48,367 nt of DNA from Nitrospirota bacterium (GTDB lineage Bacteria; Nitrospirota; UBA9217): contig JAOUEV010000023.1 in NCBI GenBank assembly GCA_029858565.1, positions 1 to 48,367 of the forward strand, in the 5' to 3' direction. Every line of letters starts with the position of its first letter. Position 1 is the first letter of the stretch. The position numbers and the translations under genes were made by a program. Shown here one piece after another: positions 1 to 6,281 of this stretch. Under the pieces are notes generated by a model. The model did no database searches. It was given only the letters and a program-made list of their open reading frames with translations, and was not told the origin of the DNA.

Positions 1-172
1 CGATCCCCCCGCCGGGACAGAGCTGGCTGCCTGCCGGCAGGAGCGTTGTGGTGGCTGCTGATGACGGGCCCAGTGTTGAGAGATCAGGCCCTTCAGCCCC
101 TTTCTTGCACCCCGCGCTCGGAACGAACGTGACCAACAGAACCGCGATCAAAAGCCCGGACCCTTTTCTCAT
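1..172 (-). CDS. Lipoprotein, N-terminal part only (runs off the window)
   Basis: This gene enters the window from the left edge and only its first 57 or so codons are visible. Residues 1-20 form a signal peptide with a Lys/Arg start, a Leu/Val-rich core and a lipobox-like PSAGC, so the Cys should be lipidated and the protein exported. After the Cys comes a Lys/Glu/Gly stretch, then a Thr/Ala-rich linker ending TTTLLPAGSQLCPGGGI. That tail resembles the repeat start of secreted DUF7151-type proteins, but too little is visible to assign it. The ATG at 172 is preferred because an AAGGGGGG tract lies about 6 nt upstream; the ATG at 178 is too close to it. The gene follows the toxin-antitoxin pair on the same strand. 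Confidence 0.6.
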   Translation of the reverse strand, partial: MRKGSGLLIAVLLVTFVPSAGCKKGAEGPDLSTLGPSSAATTTLLPAGSQLCPGGGI

Positions 173-325
173 TGCCATCCCCCCTTGAGATCAAGAAGTC
201 AGAATCAGGCAGTTTGCGATCAGCTGCCGAGGATCTTTGTTCACCACTGTATCCTGGTACGCCGGTGTCCTTGTCGCGGCCTTGTCGTCAAACCCACGAT
301 CAGAGGCAGTCCAGAATGCTTTCCC

Positions 326-652
326 CTATGCCGCCGCCTTATGCGCTTCCACCCGGAGCTTCACCCGCTCGTTCGCCTGCAGGATCTTGATGATCTCCAG
401 GATGTTGTCTGCCCGCGGATTTCCGCGCGGTCCGAGCATCCGGTGAACGCTCTTATCGGTCTTCTTGAGCTTCTTCGCCAGCTGCTGGAACGTGATGGTC
501 GCGTTGATATAGTCGCGGAGCATGGCCTTGCCCGCTTCAAGATCACCGGCAAGGAGTTCGTTGACCGCTTCGGTCAGCATCTCCCTCCTGAATGCCGGAT
601 CGCTCACCGCGCGGTCCATGATGGTCCTTCTGAATTTACGCGTGATCGCCAT
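326..652 (-). CDS. HTH antitoxin of a HigBA-like type II toxin-antitoxin pair
   Basis: A 108-residue DNA-binding protein. Residues about 45-95 form a helix-turn-helix of the XRE/HigA kind: TFQQLAKKLKKTDKSVHRML is followed by a GNP-type turn and an amphipathic helix, as in antitoxins paired with RelE/Gp49-type killers. The N-terminal half is a charged helical region likely to wrap the toxin. It starts 9 bp after the toxin stop codon and has a good ribosome site (GAGGA, 6 nt before ATG), so the two genes are co-transcribed with the toxin first, the order typical of higBA loci. The expected role is to bind the toxin and, as a complex, to repress the promoter at 1006-1034. The family assignment is from sequence pattern only. 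Confidence 0.85.
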   Translation of the reverse strand: MAITRKFRRTIMDRAVSDPAFRREMLTEAVNELLAGDLEAGKAMLRDYINATITFQQLAKKLKKTDKSVHRMLGPRGNPRADNILEIIKILQANERVKLRVEAHKAAA

Positions 653-661
653 AGTGCTTCC

Positions 662-994
662 TCATTTCTTTCCCGCTTTCGCCTGCTTATACTCTGCCCA
701 GAGCATCTGAGCTGTACGAATATCCCTTTGCTGGGTCTTCTTGGCCCCGCCTCCCAGCAGGATGACCAGCTCGTCACCCTCTTGTCCGAAGTAGATCCGG
801 TAGCCTGGTCCGAAATCGATCCTGTATTCCGACACCCCTTTGCCGACGGACTTGACGTTCGAGAAATTCCCCTGCTCCAGCCGGTACAGCGCTGCAGCCG
901 CCTTTGCAGCTGCCTGTGCGTCGAGCGCCGAGAACCACCCGGCAAAGGGCGAAGCACCCGCCTTTATGTATTCGATGACTCTTCGATCGGCCAT
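662..994 (-). CDS. RelE/HigB-like (Gp49 family) mRNA interferase toxin
   Basis: A 110-residue basic protein of the 'addiction module killer' type. Typical signatures are the central GVSEYRIDFGPGYRIYFG, giving the RelE-fold strands with the Arg and Tyr residues of this family, then LVILLGGGAKKTQQRDI, the usual C-terminal strand and helix. Members cleave mRNA, mostly on the ribosome, and act as growth inhibitors when the antitoxin is lost. The start at 994 has AAGGA about 7 nt upstream; another ATG lies at 999 in a different frame. It is the first gene of the pair, directly behind a palindrome-containing promoter. Length and key residues look intact, so the system appears functional. Confidence 0.87.
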   Translation of the reverse strand: MADRRVIEYIKAGASPFAGWFSALDAQAAAKAAAALYRLEQGNFSNVKSVGKGVSEYRIDFGPGYRIYFGQEGDELVILLGGGAKKTQQRDIRTAQMLWAEYKQAKAGKK

Positions 995-1005
995 CCATGG
1001 TCCTT

Positions 1006-1034
1006 ATGGTAACAGATATGTTACCAATAGTCAA
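1006..1034 (-). promoter_or_regulatory. Promoter and palindromic operator of the toxin-antitoxin operon
   Basis: On the minus strand TTGACT (1034-1029) and TACCAT (1011-1006) are separated by 17 bp. The perfect palindrome GGTAACA-N4-TGTTACC (1008-1025) covers the downstream half of the spacer and most of the -10 box. Binding of an antitoxin dimer there would block RNA polymerase, which fits conditional autorepression known for this family. The toxin start codon is 12 bp beyond the -10 box. Confidence 0.6.
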
Positions 1035-1087
1035 GAGGGGAATTCTCGCGGTTCCGATGATTCACGTTCCTGATCATTTCCAGCCAT

Positions 1088-1310
1088 CCTTCTTGCGTGC
1101 CCAAAGAAGGGTGGCGCCCATCCCTGGCAACAGGTGATCCCGGCAGACCGGGAGTGGGTCAGTCGCCGGGAGGTCGCTTTATCAGGAGCCTTCGGCTCAG
1201 GCTGTCGGTCCTCCTCAGAAGGGCACCCGGCGACCATTCTGGTCCGTCCTGCTCTGTCGTCCTCGGTACATTTCAGAAACTCGGGCTTCGCCCTCAGACA
1301 TCTGAAATGT
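1088..1310. repeat. Dense hairpin element (four nested or adjacent inverted repeats)
   Basis: Within 223 bp there are four strong inverted repeats: CCTTCTT/AAGAAGG (1088-1110, 9 nt loop), TCCCGG/CCGGGA (1138-1153), GTCGCCGGG/CCCGGCGAC (1162-1170 with 1226-1234) enclosing GAGCC-TTC-GGCTC (1186-1198), and ACATTTCAGA/TCTGAAATGT (1268-1310) enclosing GGGC-TTC-GCCC. Codon use in all frames looks non-coding. The last hairpin touches the stop codon of the small gene at 1311. This could be a structured RNA, an attenuating 3' region or a palindromic mobile repeat. I do not recognise a named riboswitch or RNA family. Confidence 0.5.
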
Positions 1311-1541
1311 TTAACCCTCGGACTCGGTCCCAGGCCGGGAATGTTCGCATGGGAAGACGGGAAGTTCACTCCCCGATACCGCCGGCTTTCGGGAGTCCTC
1401 ACCGACCATGGCTGCCAGTTCCTGGTACTTTCCGGCAAGCGAATACTCCCGCTCGATCACGCGCTGTATCTCGTCGCGCAGACGGCGGACCCGTGCCGAC
1501 CCTTCGTCGCTTCCCTGCGCGTTCCCGGCATCAAGCGTCAT
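1311..1541 (-). CDS. Small protein of unknown function, probably helical
   Basis: A possible 76-residue protein lying 65 bp downstream of the histidine kinase on the same strand. Residues about 15-50 (RVRRLRDEIQRVIEREYS and following) are charged and predicted to form a helix or coiled coil. The last 20 residues are Pro/Gly/Ser-rich and look unlike the rest, and the stop codon abuts the strong hairpin at 1268-1310. The gene may therefore have been shortened or extended by arrival of that element. There is no convincing ribosome site (GGGA is 13 nt from the ATG). I cannot assign a family. Whether it is expressed is uncertain. Confidence 0.35.
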   Translation of the reverse strand: MTLDAGNAQGSDEGSARVRRLRDEIQRVIEREYSLAGKYQELAAMVGEDSRKPAVSGSELPVFPCEHSRPGTESEG

Positions 1542-1605
1542 AGTTCGATGGTCCCTGCAATCTATTGCTGTTGATGTTCTGCCGCAGCCGCGCCGGCAGC
1601 AGGGC

Positions 1606-3063
1606 CTAGTAGTGGGTCTTCAGGTCATGCCAGGTAATGGGGAAGGGGATCTGCAGGCTCACCTCGGTGCCCTTTTCCAGGAGCGAGACCGCGACCACCC
1701 CTCCCACCTCCCGCGCCCGCTTCCGCATGATCGACTGGCCCCGTCCCTGGTTCTCGATGCCGTCGTACCCCACGCCGTTGTCCCGGACCGTCATGGTGAA
1801 TCCCTGTTCGCTCACCTGGAGCGCCACTGAAACAGATTCGGCCCTGGCGTGCTTGATCACGTTCGTCAGCGCCTCCTTGTAGATCTTGAAGACATTGACC
1901 CAGACCGTGCTGCTGGGCAGCTCCGAGACCTCCTGGAGCCGCGCGTCCACAACGAACCCGATGCGATGGGGATCGAGCAGGGTGCTTCCCATGTTCCGCA
2001 CATAGGCCGCCATCACCTGCCAGGTCATTTCCCTGGTGTCGATGCTCTGCATGAGGCTGCGGATCTCCAGGGCGCCCTCCTGGGAGAGTTGCGAGATCGT
2101 GCCGAGCTTCCTCCGGATATCCTCCAGGTCATCGGTGCGCTGCGCCATTTCAGCGAGGATGCGGATATTCGAGGTGATCCCTCCGACGCCGTCGTGGAGG
2201 TCCATGACGATCTTTTCCTTTTCCACCACATGCTGGCGCTCCCGCGCGATGCGGGTCTCGACCTCGGCATGGTAGGTGCGCAGACGGCTTCGCATGCGGT
2301 CAAAGGATTCGGCAAGATCGCAGATCTCGTCGGTGGTCCTGATGCTGATCGGCGTGTCGAACCGGCCCTCCGAGATATCCTGCGTCGCCCGCGTGAGCCG
2401 CTTGAGCGGCGCGGTGATCCTGCGGGTCATGAGCAGGGTCAGCGCCGTGCCGACCAGCACGATCAGGGACGCGAAGAACACCGTGGAGACCACCAGCTGG
2501 TTGACACGGCTGTTCAGCGAATCCAGCGTGAGGCCGAGCCGGATGTAGCCGATGACCGCCGGCGCAGCGTCCCTGCCGCCGTTCCTGAGGACCGCATCGG
2601 TCAGGGGACCGGAACTTTCGCTCATGATCGGATGGAGGATCTCGATATACCGCCGCTTGTTCAGCGGGTCCGCGAGGTCGCGCACCGGATCGCCGCGCAG
2701 GCTTCCCGCAGTCGGGACCAGGTGCCCCGCTCTCCCCGGCGCGATCCGAAAGTCCCGCGCCGCAAGCGGCTTGCGCTCCCTGTTCGACACGGACACGTAG
2801 GCGATGTCATCGTCCGCGGACAGGCTGTTCAGGACCGGCAGCAGCATCTTGCGGTCCTCGGTATAGACGCCGAGCTCGCAGTTCTTCCCGAGCGTCTCGG
2901 CAATGGTCCTGCCGTGGTTCAGGAGATCGTTGCGGTAGTGCTGGATCTCGAGGCCGACCAGGTAGAGGCAGATCCCGGCCGAGGTGACCAGGATCAGGCC
3001 CACGGTGAGGAGGTTGAATTTCGTTGACAGGAGATAGCGTTTTGGGAGCGAGCTTCCGGTCAT
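1606..3063 (-). CDS. Membrane sensor histidine kinase, HisKA_3 (NarX/LiaS/DegS) type
   Basis: About 485 residues. A first membrane helix (about residues 15-36) is followed by an extracytoplasmic sensor region of about 130 residues, a second helix near 190-212 and a HAMP linker containing APLKRLTRATQDISEGRF. The dimerisation helix carries VMDLHDGVGGITSNI; its DLHDGVG motif with the phosphoacceptor His defines HisKA_3 kinases, whose partners are NarL/FixJ regulators. The ATPase domain has the N box EALTNVIKHA and G1 box DNGVGYDG. No response regulator is adjacent, so the partner is elsewhere. The ATG at 3063 is chosen because the first helix then begins about 15 residues in; an in-frame GTG at 3102 would add 13 residues. 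Neither has a clear ribosome site. Confidence 0.85.
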   Translation of the reverse strand: MTGSSLPKRYLLSTKFNLLTVGLILVTSAGICLYLVGLEIQHYRNDLLNHGRTIAETLGKNCELGVYTEDRKMLLPVLNSLSADDDIAYVSVSNRERKPLAARDFRIAPGRAGHLVPTAGSLRGDPVRDLADPLNKRRYIEILHPIMSESSGPLTDAVLRNGGRDAAPAVIGYIRLGLTLDSLNSRVNQLVVSTVFFASLIVLVGTALTLLMTRRITAPLKRLTRATQDISEGRFDTPISIRTTDEICDLAESFDRMRSRLRTYHAEVETRIARERQHVVEKEKIVMDLHDGVGGITSNIRILAEMAQRTDDLEDIRRKLGTISQLSQEGALEIRSLMQSIDTREMTWQVMAAYVRNMGSTLLDPHRIGFVVDARLQEVSELPSSTVWVNVFKIYKEALTNVIKHARAESVSVALQVSEQGFTMTVRDNGVGYDGIENQGRGQSIMRKRAREVGGVVAVSLLEKGTEVSLQIPFPITWHDLKTHY

Positions 3064-3159
3064 GGATGTCTCGAGCGCAGGGAAGACGTACGAGCCGTGC
3101 ACTGCAGAACCATGCTTCGCCGGCCTCGCGAAATTCCGCCTGCGGTCCTCGTACTGTCC

Positions 3160-3477
3160 TCAGGGAACGCGGATCATCTTACGGGCGTTCCGCATCATGG
3201 CAATGAACTTTTTCATGGGGAACTTGATGGGCGCGACGCCCGGGGGCACGTCAAATCCCTCGAAAAAGGTGCCGTTCGCGAGGGTGTAGAACTCAAGGAT
3301 CTCCAGGGCCTCCTGGCCCTGGGCCGACCCGTAGGTCACTGCGCGGATCTCTCCGTCGCGGGTGTAGATCTTGAACAGGTCCTCGCTGGACTCCTTCGTG
3401 GTAATGAAATAGGCCCCGGTCTTCCGGGCGTCGAGCACTTCCTGGAGCACATCGGCTACAGCACGGTCTCGTGGCAT
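3160..3477 (-). CDS. Conserved-looking small protein, possibly PATAN/DUF4388-like
   Basis: A 105-residue soluble protein with no signal peptide. The middle reads as alternating strands (TGAYFITTKESSEDLFKIYT, then GEIRAVTYGS) followed by a helix and FFEGFDVPPG. A short 'express, inspect, aggregate' pattern of this kind occurs in PATAN/DUF4388 modules of signalling proteins, but the match is weak. It starts inside the 3' end of the preceding reading frame, overlapping it by 22 bp, and its ribosome site GGAGG lies 4 nt before the ATG within that frame. This suggests translational coupling. It ends 96 bp before the histidine kinase start, so it may belong to that signalling operon. Confidence 0.6.
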   Translation of the reverse strand: MPRDRAVADVLQEVLDARKTGAYFITTKESSEDLFKIYTRDGEIRAVTYGSAQGQEALEILEFYTLANGTFFEGFDVPPGVAPIKFPMKKFIAMMRNARKMIRVP

Positions 3478-3628
3478 ATCACCTCCGCGGTCTGCCCGGG
3501 GACCCGCTCATGGTATCCCCGTTCTTCATAGGGCTTCAGCTTTTCCAGCCACAGGGCCTCAAGTTCCTTCAGGTCCCCGCGGTCAAATCCCACAGCCTGT
3601 TGTCGATGTCTATGATGATGCGGTTCAT
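3456..3628 (-). pseudogene. Short gene with an apparent single-base frameshift
   Basis: From ATG at 3628 the frame reads MNRIIIDIDNRLWDLTAGT and stops at TGA (3569-3571). The other frame then reads convincingly as protein from near 3580 (DLKELEALWLEKLKPYEER and on) to the stop at 3456. Adding one G to the G4 run at 3575-3578 joins both parts into a 57-residue protein. The beginning resembles the DxDN motif of HAD-like phosphatases, but the product is far shorter than that family. Its 3' end contains the ribosome site of the next gene, which argues that this frame is translated. It is either a true frameshift, a recent pseudogene or a base-calling error in a homopolymer. A downstream-only start at GTG near 3593 is also possible. 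Confidence 0.5.
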
Positions 3629-3675
3629 CTGTAAGGTAAGGGTCCGTTCCGGGAAGGTTTGTTCTTGTGAAACCT

Positions 3676-3704
3676 AGGATAGTACAGACCGGGAAAAAAT
3701 ACAA
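3676..3704 (-). promoter_or_regulatory. Possible promoter for the small-gene/kinase operon
   Basis: TTGTAT (3704-3699) and TATCCT (3681-3676) are separated by 17 bp on the minus strand, about 48 bp upstream of the frameshifted gene. The match to consensus is only moderate (3/6 and 4/6). Confidence 0.3.
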
Positions 3705-3784
3705 GGGTGAATTGGCGGCGCCGGCCCATTCGCAGGATGCCGGCTAAGGACCCGCGCAAACAAGGAAAAGCGCGGTGAAGGCGA

Positions 3785-3810
3785 CGCGGCAGGCGCTCCG
3801 GCCTGCCGCG
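3785..3810 (-). terminator. Hairpin after the NapH-like gene, likely terminator
   Basis: A perfect 10-bp inverted repeat (CGCGGCAGGC/GCCTGCCGCG, 6 nt loop) lies 17 bp after the stop codon of the 4Fe-4S membrane protein gene. Only a weak T-rich stretch follows on the minus strand, so termination efficiency is uncertain. Confidence 0.5.
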
Positions 3811-3827
3811 CATTCGAGGAACAGCGC

Positions 3828-4994
3828 TTACGATCCCTGGGTGAACTTCCCCTGCGGCGGCAGATCGCGCTTGCCTTTGCTGAAGGAGACCGACCCTGTG
3901 GGGCAGACCTCCACGCAGGTGGCGCAGGAGAAGCAGTCCGGCGCTGTGCGGTCCTGCTTCAGGATCGCCTCCATGGCAGTGGACGGGCAGGCTTTGCTGC
4001 ACTTCTCGCAGGCGATGCAGGTAGTGTAATTCACGCGGACCTTGAAAACGCTCGCCTTTTCCGCGAGCCAGCCGATGAACCCGAAGGGACAGGCAGCATG
4101 ACACCAGGGCCGGTACACGAACAGGCTCGCGAAGACGATGACCGCGAGCACCGCGGCTCCCAGGGACGTGACCATCAGGGGATTGTAGATCTTGAAAGGA
4201 TTGACCGGGCTGATGATGTCCATGCTCCAGCCGAGCGCGAGCGCGGTGAACAGGGCGAACACCGCGGCCCGCAGGGTGTTGGTCACCGCAAAGGGGACCT
4301 TGCGCTGGGATATGACGCTCTTCCCGTCGCTGTCGCGGTTCAGGCGGAACAGCAGGTCCTGGAGCGTGCCGAACTGGCAGCCCCAGCCGCAGATGAGCTT
4401 GTTGGCCAGTACCGTGATCGCCAGGAACACCAGGAGCATGACCATGCGCGGCGGAAAGATGATCCCCTTGGCGCCCAACAGCGCGATAGTGTCGGTCAGG
4501 GTGTTCATGGGGCTCGGCTCGTTGCCCAGGACCACGCCAAAGACCGAGATGCTGGCAAGGTAGAGCCACTTCCGCCTGCTTGACGTGACCGCCCCTTTCC
4601 GCAGGAGCCGGAACGCGGCCGCCATCATCACGAGCCAGAGCCCGATCTTGACCGGGATCTTGACCCAGTTCTTGGTGCCGAACTCCTCTGACATGGCAAG
4701 GGTCTTTTTTGTCCGGGTGACGATCTCCTGCTCCGACAGGGGGAGATCGCTGATCTTCTTTCCGTAGTCCTTCAGCTCCTTGAAGCCCAGAGCTTTTTCG
4801 AGCATCTCCATGTTCAGCCCGTTCTCCCTGCCGAACTCGTTCACGGTCATGTCGTACCTGATGACGATCTCTTTCGGGGCCCGCGGCTTCTCCATCTTTC
4901 CACCCCAGTGCCTGGTAAAGAACATCGAGAGACCGATAACCGCGGCCACGAGCGCAACTGCCTTGAGAACAACTGCTGCTTTACTGCGATCCAT
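3828..4994 (-). CDS. NapH/YccM-like membrane protein with two [4Fe-4S] clusters
   Basis: About 388 residues. A membrane helix lies near the N-terminus, then an extracytoplasmic region of about 80 residues containing MTVNEFGRENGLNMEMLEKA, a module seen in front of some NapH-like proteins. Four or five membrane helices follow (about residues 115-320), with cytoplasmic motifs CGWGCQFG and CHAACPFG. The C-terminus has two ferredoxin motifs, CIACEKCSKACP and CFSCATCVEVCP. Such proteins carry electrons from quinol or ferredoxin to periplasmic or thiol-linked acceptors; the acceptor here is unknown. A strong GGGGGGGAAG ribosome site sits before twin ATG codons at 4997 and 4994; the second has better spacing. 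A terminator at 5053-5090 separates it from fmdB upstream. Confidence 0.88.
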   Translation of the reverse strand: MDRSKAAVVLKAVALVAAVIGLSMFFTRHWGGKMEKPRAPKEIVIRYDMTVNEFGRENGLNMEMLEKALGFKELKDYGKKISDLPLSEQEIVTRTKKTLAMSEEFGTKNWVKIPVKIGLWLVMMAAAFRLLRKGAVTSSRRKWLYLASISVFGVVLGNEPSPMNTLTDTIALLGAKGIIFPPRMVMLLVFLAITVLANKLICGWGCQFGTLQDLLFRLNRDSDGKSVISQRKVPFAVTNTLRAAVFALFTALALGWSMDIISPVNPFKIYNPLMVTSLGAAVLAVIVFASLFVYRPWCHAACPFGFIGWLAEKASVFKVRVNYTTCIACEKCSKACPSTAMEAILKQDRTAPDCFSCATCVEVCPTGSVSFSKGKRDLPPQGKFTQGS

Positions 4995-5052
4995 CATCAC
5001 TTCCCCCCCCCGGCTTAAATCCAAAACAACCGTTTCAACTCATTTCATGAAC

Positions 5053-5090
5053 AAAAAAAGAGCCTGAGAAGCTTCAAGACTTCCAGGCTC
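5053..5090 (-). terminator. Rho-independent terminator after the FmdB gene
   Basis: On the minus strand GAGCCTG and CAGGCTC (5084-5090 and 5060-5066) form a stem, extended inside by GAAG/CTTC, followed directly by seven T residues (5059-5053). It lies 44 bp after the FmdB stop codon, so the NapH-like gene downstream should have its own promoter or depend on read-through. Confidence 0.85.
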
Positions 5091-5133
5091 ATGTGTATCG
5101 TTGACCGCAGACCGCGGTCGGAATTCAGGACCC

Positions 5134-5322
5134 TCAGCCGCCGCCGGAGCCGATGCCGCAGACATTATGCTCCCCGCCCATGGACGAGAACTTGGACATC
5201 AGCTTCTTGGACCTTTTTTCACTGCAGTAGGGACAGACCGTGTCCTCTTCCTTGGTGTTCATGGACTGCAGCAGCACGAAATCCTTGCCGCAGGCCTCGC
5301 ACATATATTCGTAGAACGGCAT
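5134..5322 (-). CDS. FmdB-family zinc ribbon protein
   Basis: A 62-residue protein beginning MPFYEYMCEACGKDF, the hallmark of the FmdB/CxxC_CxxC_SSSS regulators. A CEAC knuckle at residues 8-11 and CPYC near 31-34 form a one-zinc ribbon. The Gly-rich tail (GIGSGGG) is also typical, as the family often ends in low-complexity Gly/Ser. FmdB was named from a formamidase/formate-dehydrogenase regulator, but most members have no proven function. The ribosome site GGAGG lies 8 nt before the ATG. A strong terminator closes the transcript after it. DUF2892, CBS and rhodanese neighbours suggest a stress or sulfur-related context. Confidence 0.88.
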   Translation of the reverse strand: MPFYEYMCEACGKDFVLLQSMNTKEEDTVCPYCSEKRSKKLMSKFSSMGGEHNVCGIGSGGG

Positions 5323-5401
5323 TTTACTACCTCCTTCCAGAATGCAAATCCCCCCGCGAGGCCCGGGCGTTCCGGGAATGACGGAGGGATCCTGTGGTCG
5401 A

Positions 5402-5626
5402 TCAGCAATTGCAGCGCTCGCGCGCGCCCAACCGATGAAGAATAATACTCATGGGGCAAAAACCTGTCAAGGCAAAAATCGTGAGCATCGCGCCCACCAG
5501 CCCGGTGAAGTAGAAGAATTTCACGCTTACCGCGAACCCCAGGACCACGCTTCCGAGCACGAAGATCCCGGCCAGCAGCCTGATGAACCGTTCCAGATAC
5601 CATGTTTTAGTGCTTGCGATGTACAT
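5402..5626 (-). CDS. DUF2892 (YgaP-type) inner-membrane protein
   Basis: A 74-residue membrane protein with two hydrophobic helices (about residues 15-34 and 38-56). The motif TGFCPMSIILHRLG near residues 54-67 is the conserved DUF2892 end, where Cys-Pro follows the second helix, and a Cys-rich tail RERCNC follows. In E. coli the same domain is the membrane part of the rhodanese YgaP; here it is free-standing, and a stand-alone rhodanese gene lies at 13057-13392. The start at 5626 has a GGAGGTTATT region before ATG. Heptamer repeats separate it from the upstream CBS gene. Confidence 0.85.
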   Translation of the reverse strand: MYIASTKTWYLERFIRLLAGIFVLGSVVLGFAVSVKFFYFTGLVGAMLTIFALTGFCPMSIILHRLGARERCNC

Positions 5627-5658
5627 GTGAATAACCTCCGGTTAATTAATTCGGAATT

Positions 5659-5734
5659 CGGATCGCGGATCGCGGATTTGCAAAGGTTCATCCTTTCGCG
5701 TTCATTCCGCAATCCGCAATCTGCAATCCGCAAT
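5659..5734. repeat. Heptamer-word inverted-arm repeat with central hairpin
   Basis: Left arm: CGGATCG, CGGATCG, CGGATTT (5659-5679). Right arm: CCGCAAT, CCGCAAT, CTGCAAT, CCGCAAT (5707-5734). Both have an exact 7-nt period and are roughly reverse complements. Between them is a perfect hairpin AAAGG-TTCAT-CCTTT (5682-5696). The right arm ends 2 bp from the CBS stop codon (5737-5739). Confidence 0.75.
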
Positions 5735-5736
5735 TG

Positions 5737-6165
5737 TTACAAACAGACGAACGGCGCTTTCCGTTCCTTGGACGCGAAGCGGGAATAATGAGGCGACGTG
5801 AAGATGTCCATGAGCATATGCCTGGTCACCACGCCCGCGTATTTTCCGTCCCTCGTGACCGTGACCATGGAACAGCAGCTCTGCATCAGGAGCCGCACCA
5901 GCTCGTCGGTCGACGCGGTGACGTCCGCTGTGACCGGCGCAGGCACCAGGACCTTTGACGCCGGAAGAACCGACAGGTCCAGGCCGTCGCGGATCGCTCC
6001 GAGGATCCCGTTCTCCGTCACCACGCCCAGCAGGTCGTTGCTGTCGTTCACCACCGGCATCGCGGCCAGGCCGCTGGAGATGATCCGCATCGCCGTCTCC
6101 TGCGCGGTCGTATCCGGTCCCACGCTGATCTTTTCCTTCATAATGTGCCACGCACTGATAGACAT
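5737..6165 (-). CDS. Two-CBS-domain protein
   Basis: A 142-residue protein that is essentially one Bateman module. CBS1 spans about residues 7-64 (IMKEKISVGPDTT, then AMPVVNDSNDLLGVVTENG) and CBS2 about 72-130 (ITADVTAS, then MVTVTRDGKYAGVVTRHML). CBS pairs bind adenine nucleotides or related ligands and act as energy or redox sensors. With no attached enzyme domain it probably works as a free regulatory subunit, partner unknown. The ribosome site GGAGG lies 6 nt before ATG. The last residues CL and the stop codon abut the heptamer repeat at 5659-5734. Confidence 0.85.
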   Translation of the reverse strand: MSISAWHIMKEKISVGPDTTAQETAMRIISSGLAAMPVVNDSNDLLGVVTENGILGAIRDGLDLSVLPASKVLVPAPVTADVTASTDELVRLLMQSCCSMVTVTRDGKYAGVVTRHMLMDIFTSPHYSRFASKERKAPFVCL

Positions 6166-6256
6166 TGAAACCTCCGGTAAAATTCATCTAGCATACGGCC
6201 GGTAGCAAGTTGCCGGGGAAATCAACCCCGCACTCCTGTCCCGGTCATGAACAACT

Positions 6257-6277
6257 CCGCACTTCGCACTCCGCACT
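6257..6277. repeat. Three-copy heptamer repeat after the crotonase stop codon
   Basis: CCGCACT, TCGCACT, CCGCACT with an exact 7-nt period (minus-strand word AGTGCGG). It begins 5 bp after the stop codon of the enoyl-CoA hydratase family gene. No inverted partner arm is visible. Confidence 0.65.
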
Positions 6278-6281
6278 CTTC

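Noticed and set aside
1088-1310. A known riboswitch in the hairpin region
   Set aside because: I compared by eye with cobalamin, TPP, SAM, glycine, c-di-GMP, fluoride and Moco consensus elements and found none of their core motifs.
1031-1438. A 135-codon minus-strand frame through the hairpin element
   Set aside because: Composition is Arg/Pro/Ser/Cys-rich with no domain pattern, and the DNA is better explained as a set of inverted repeats.
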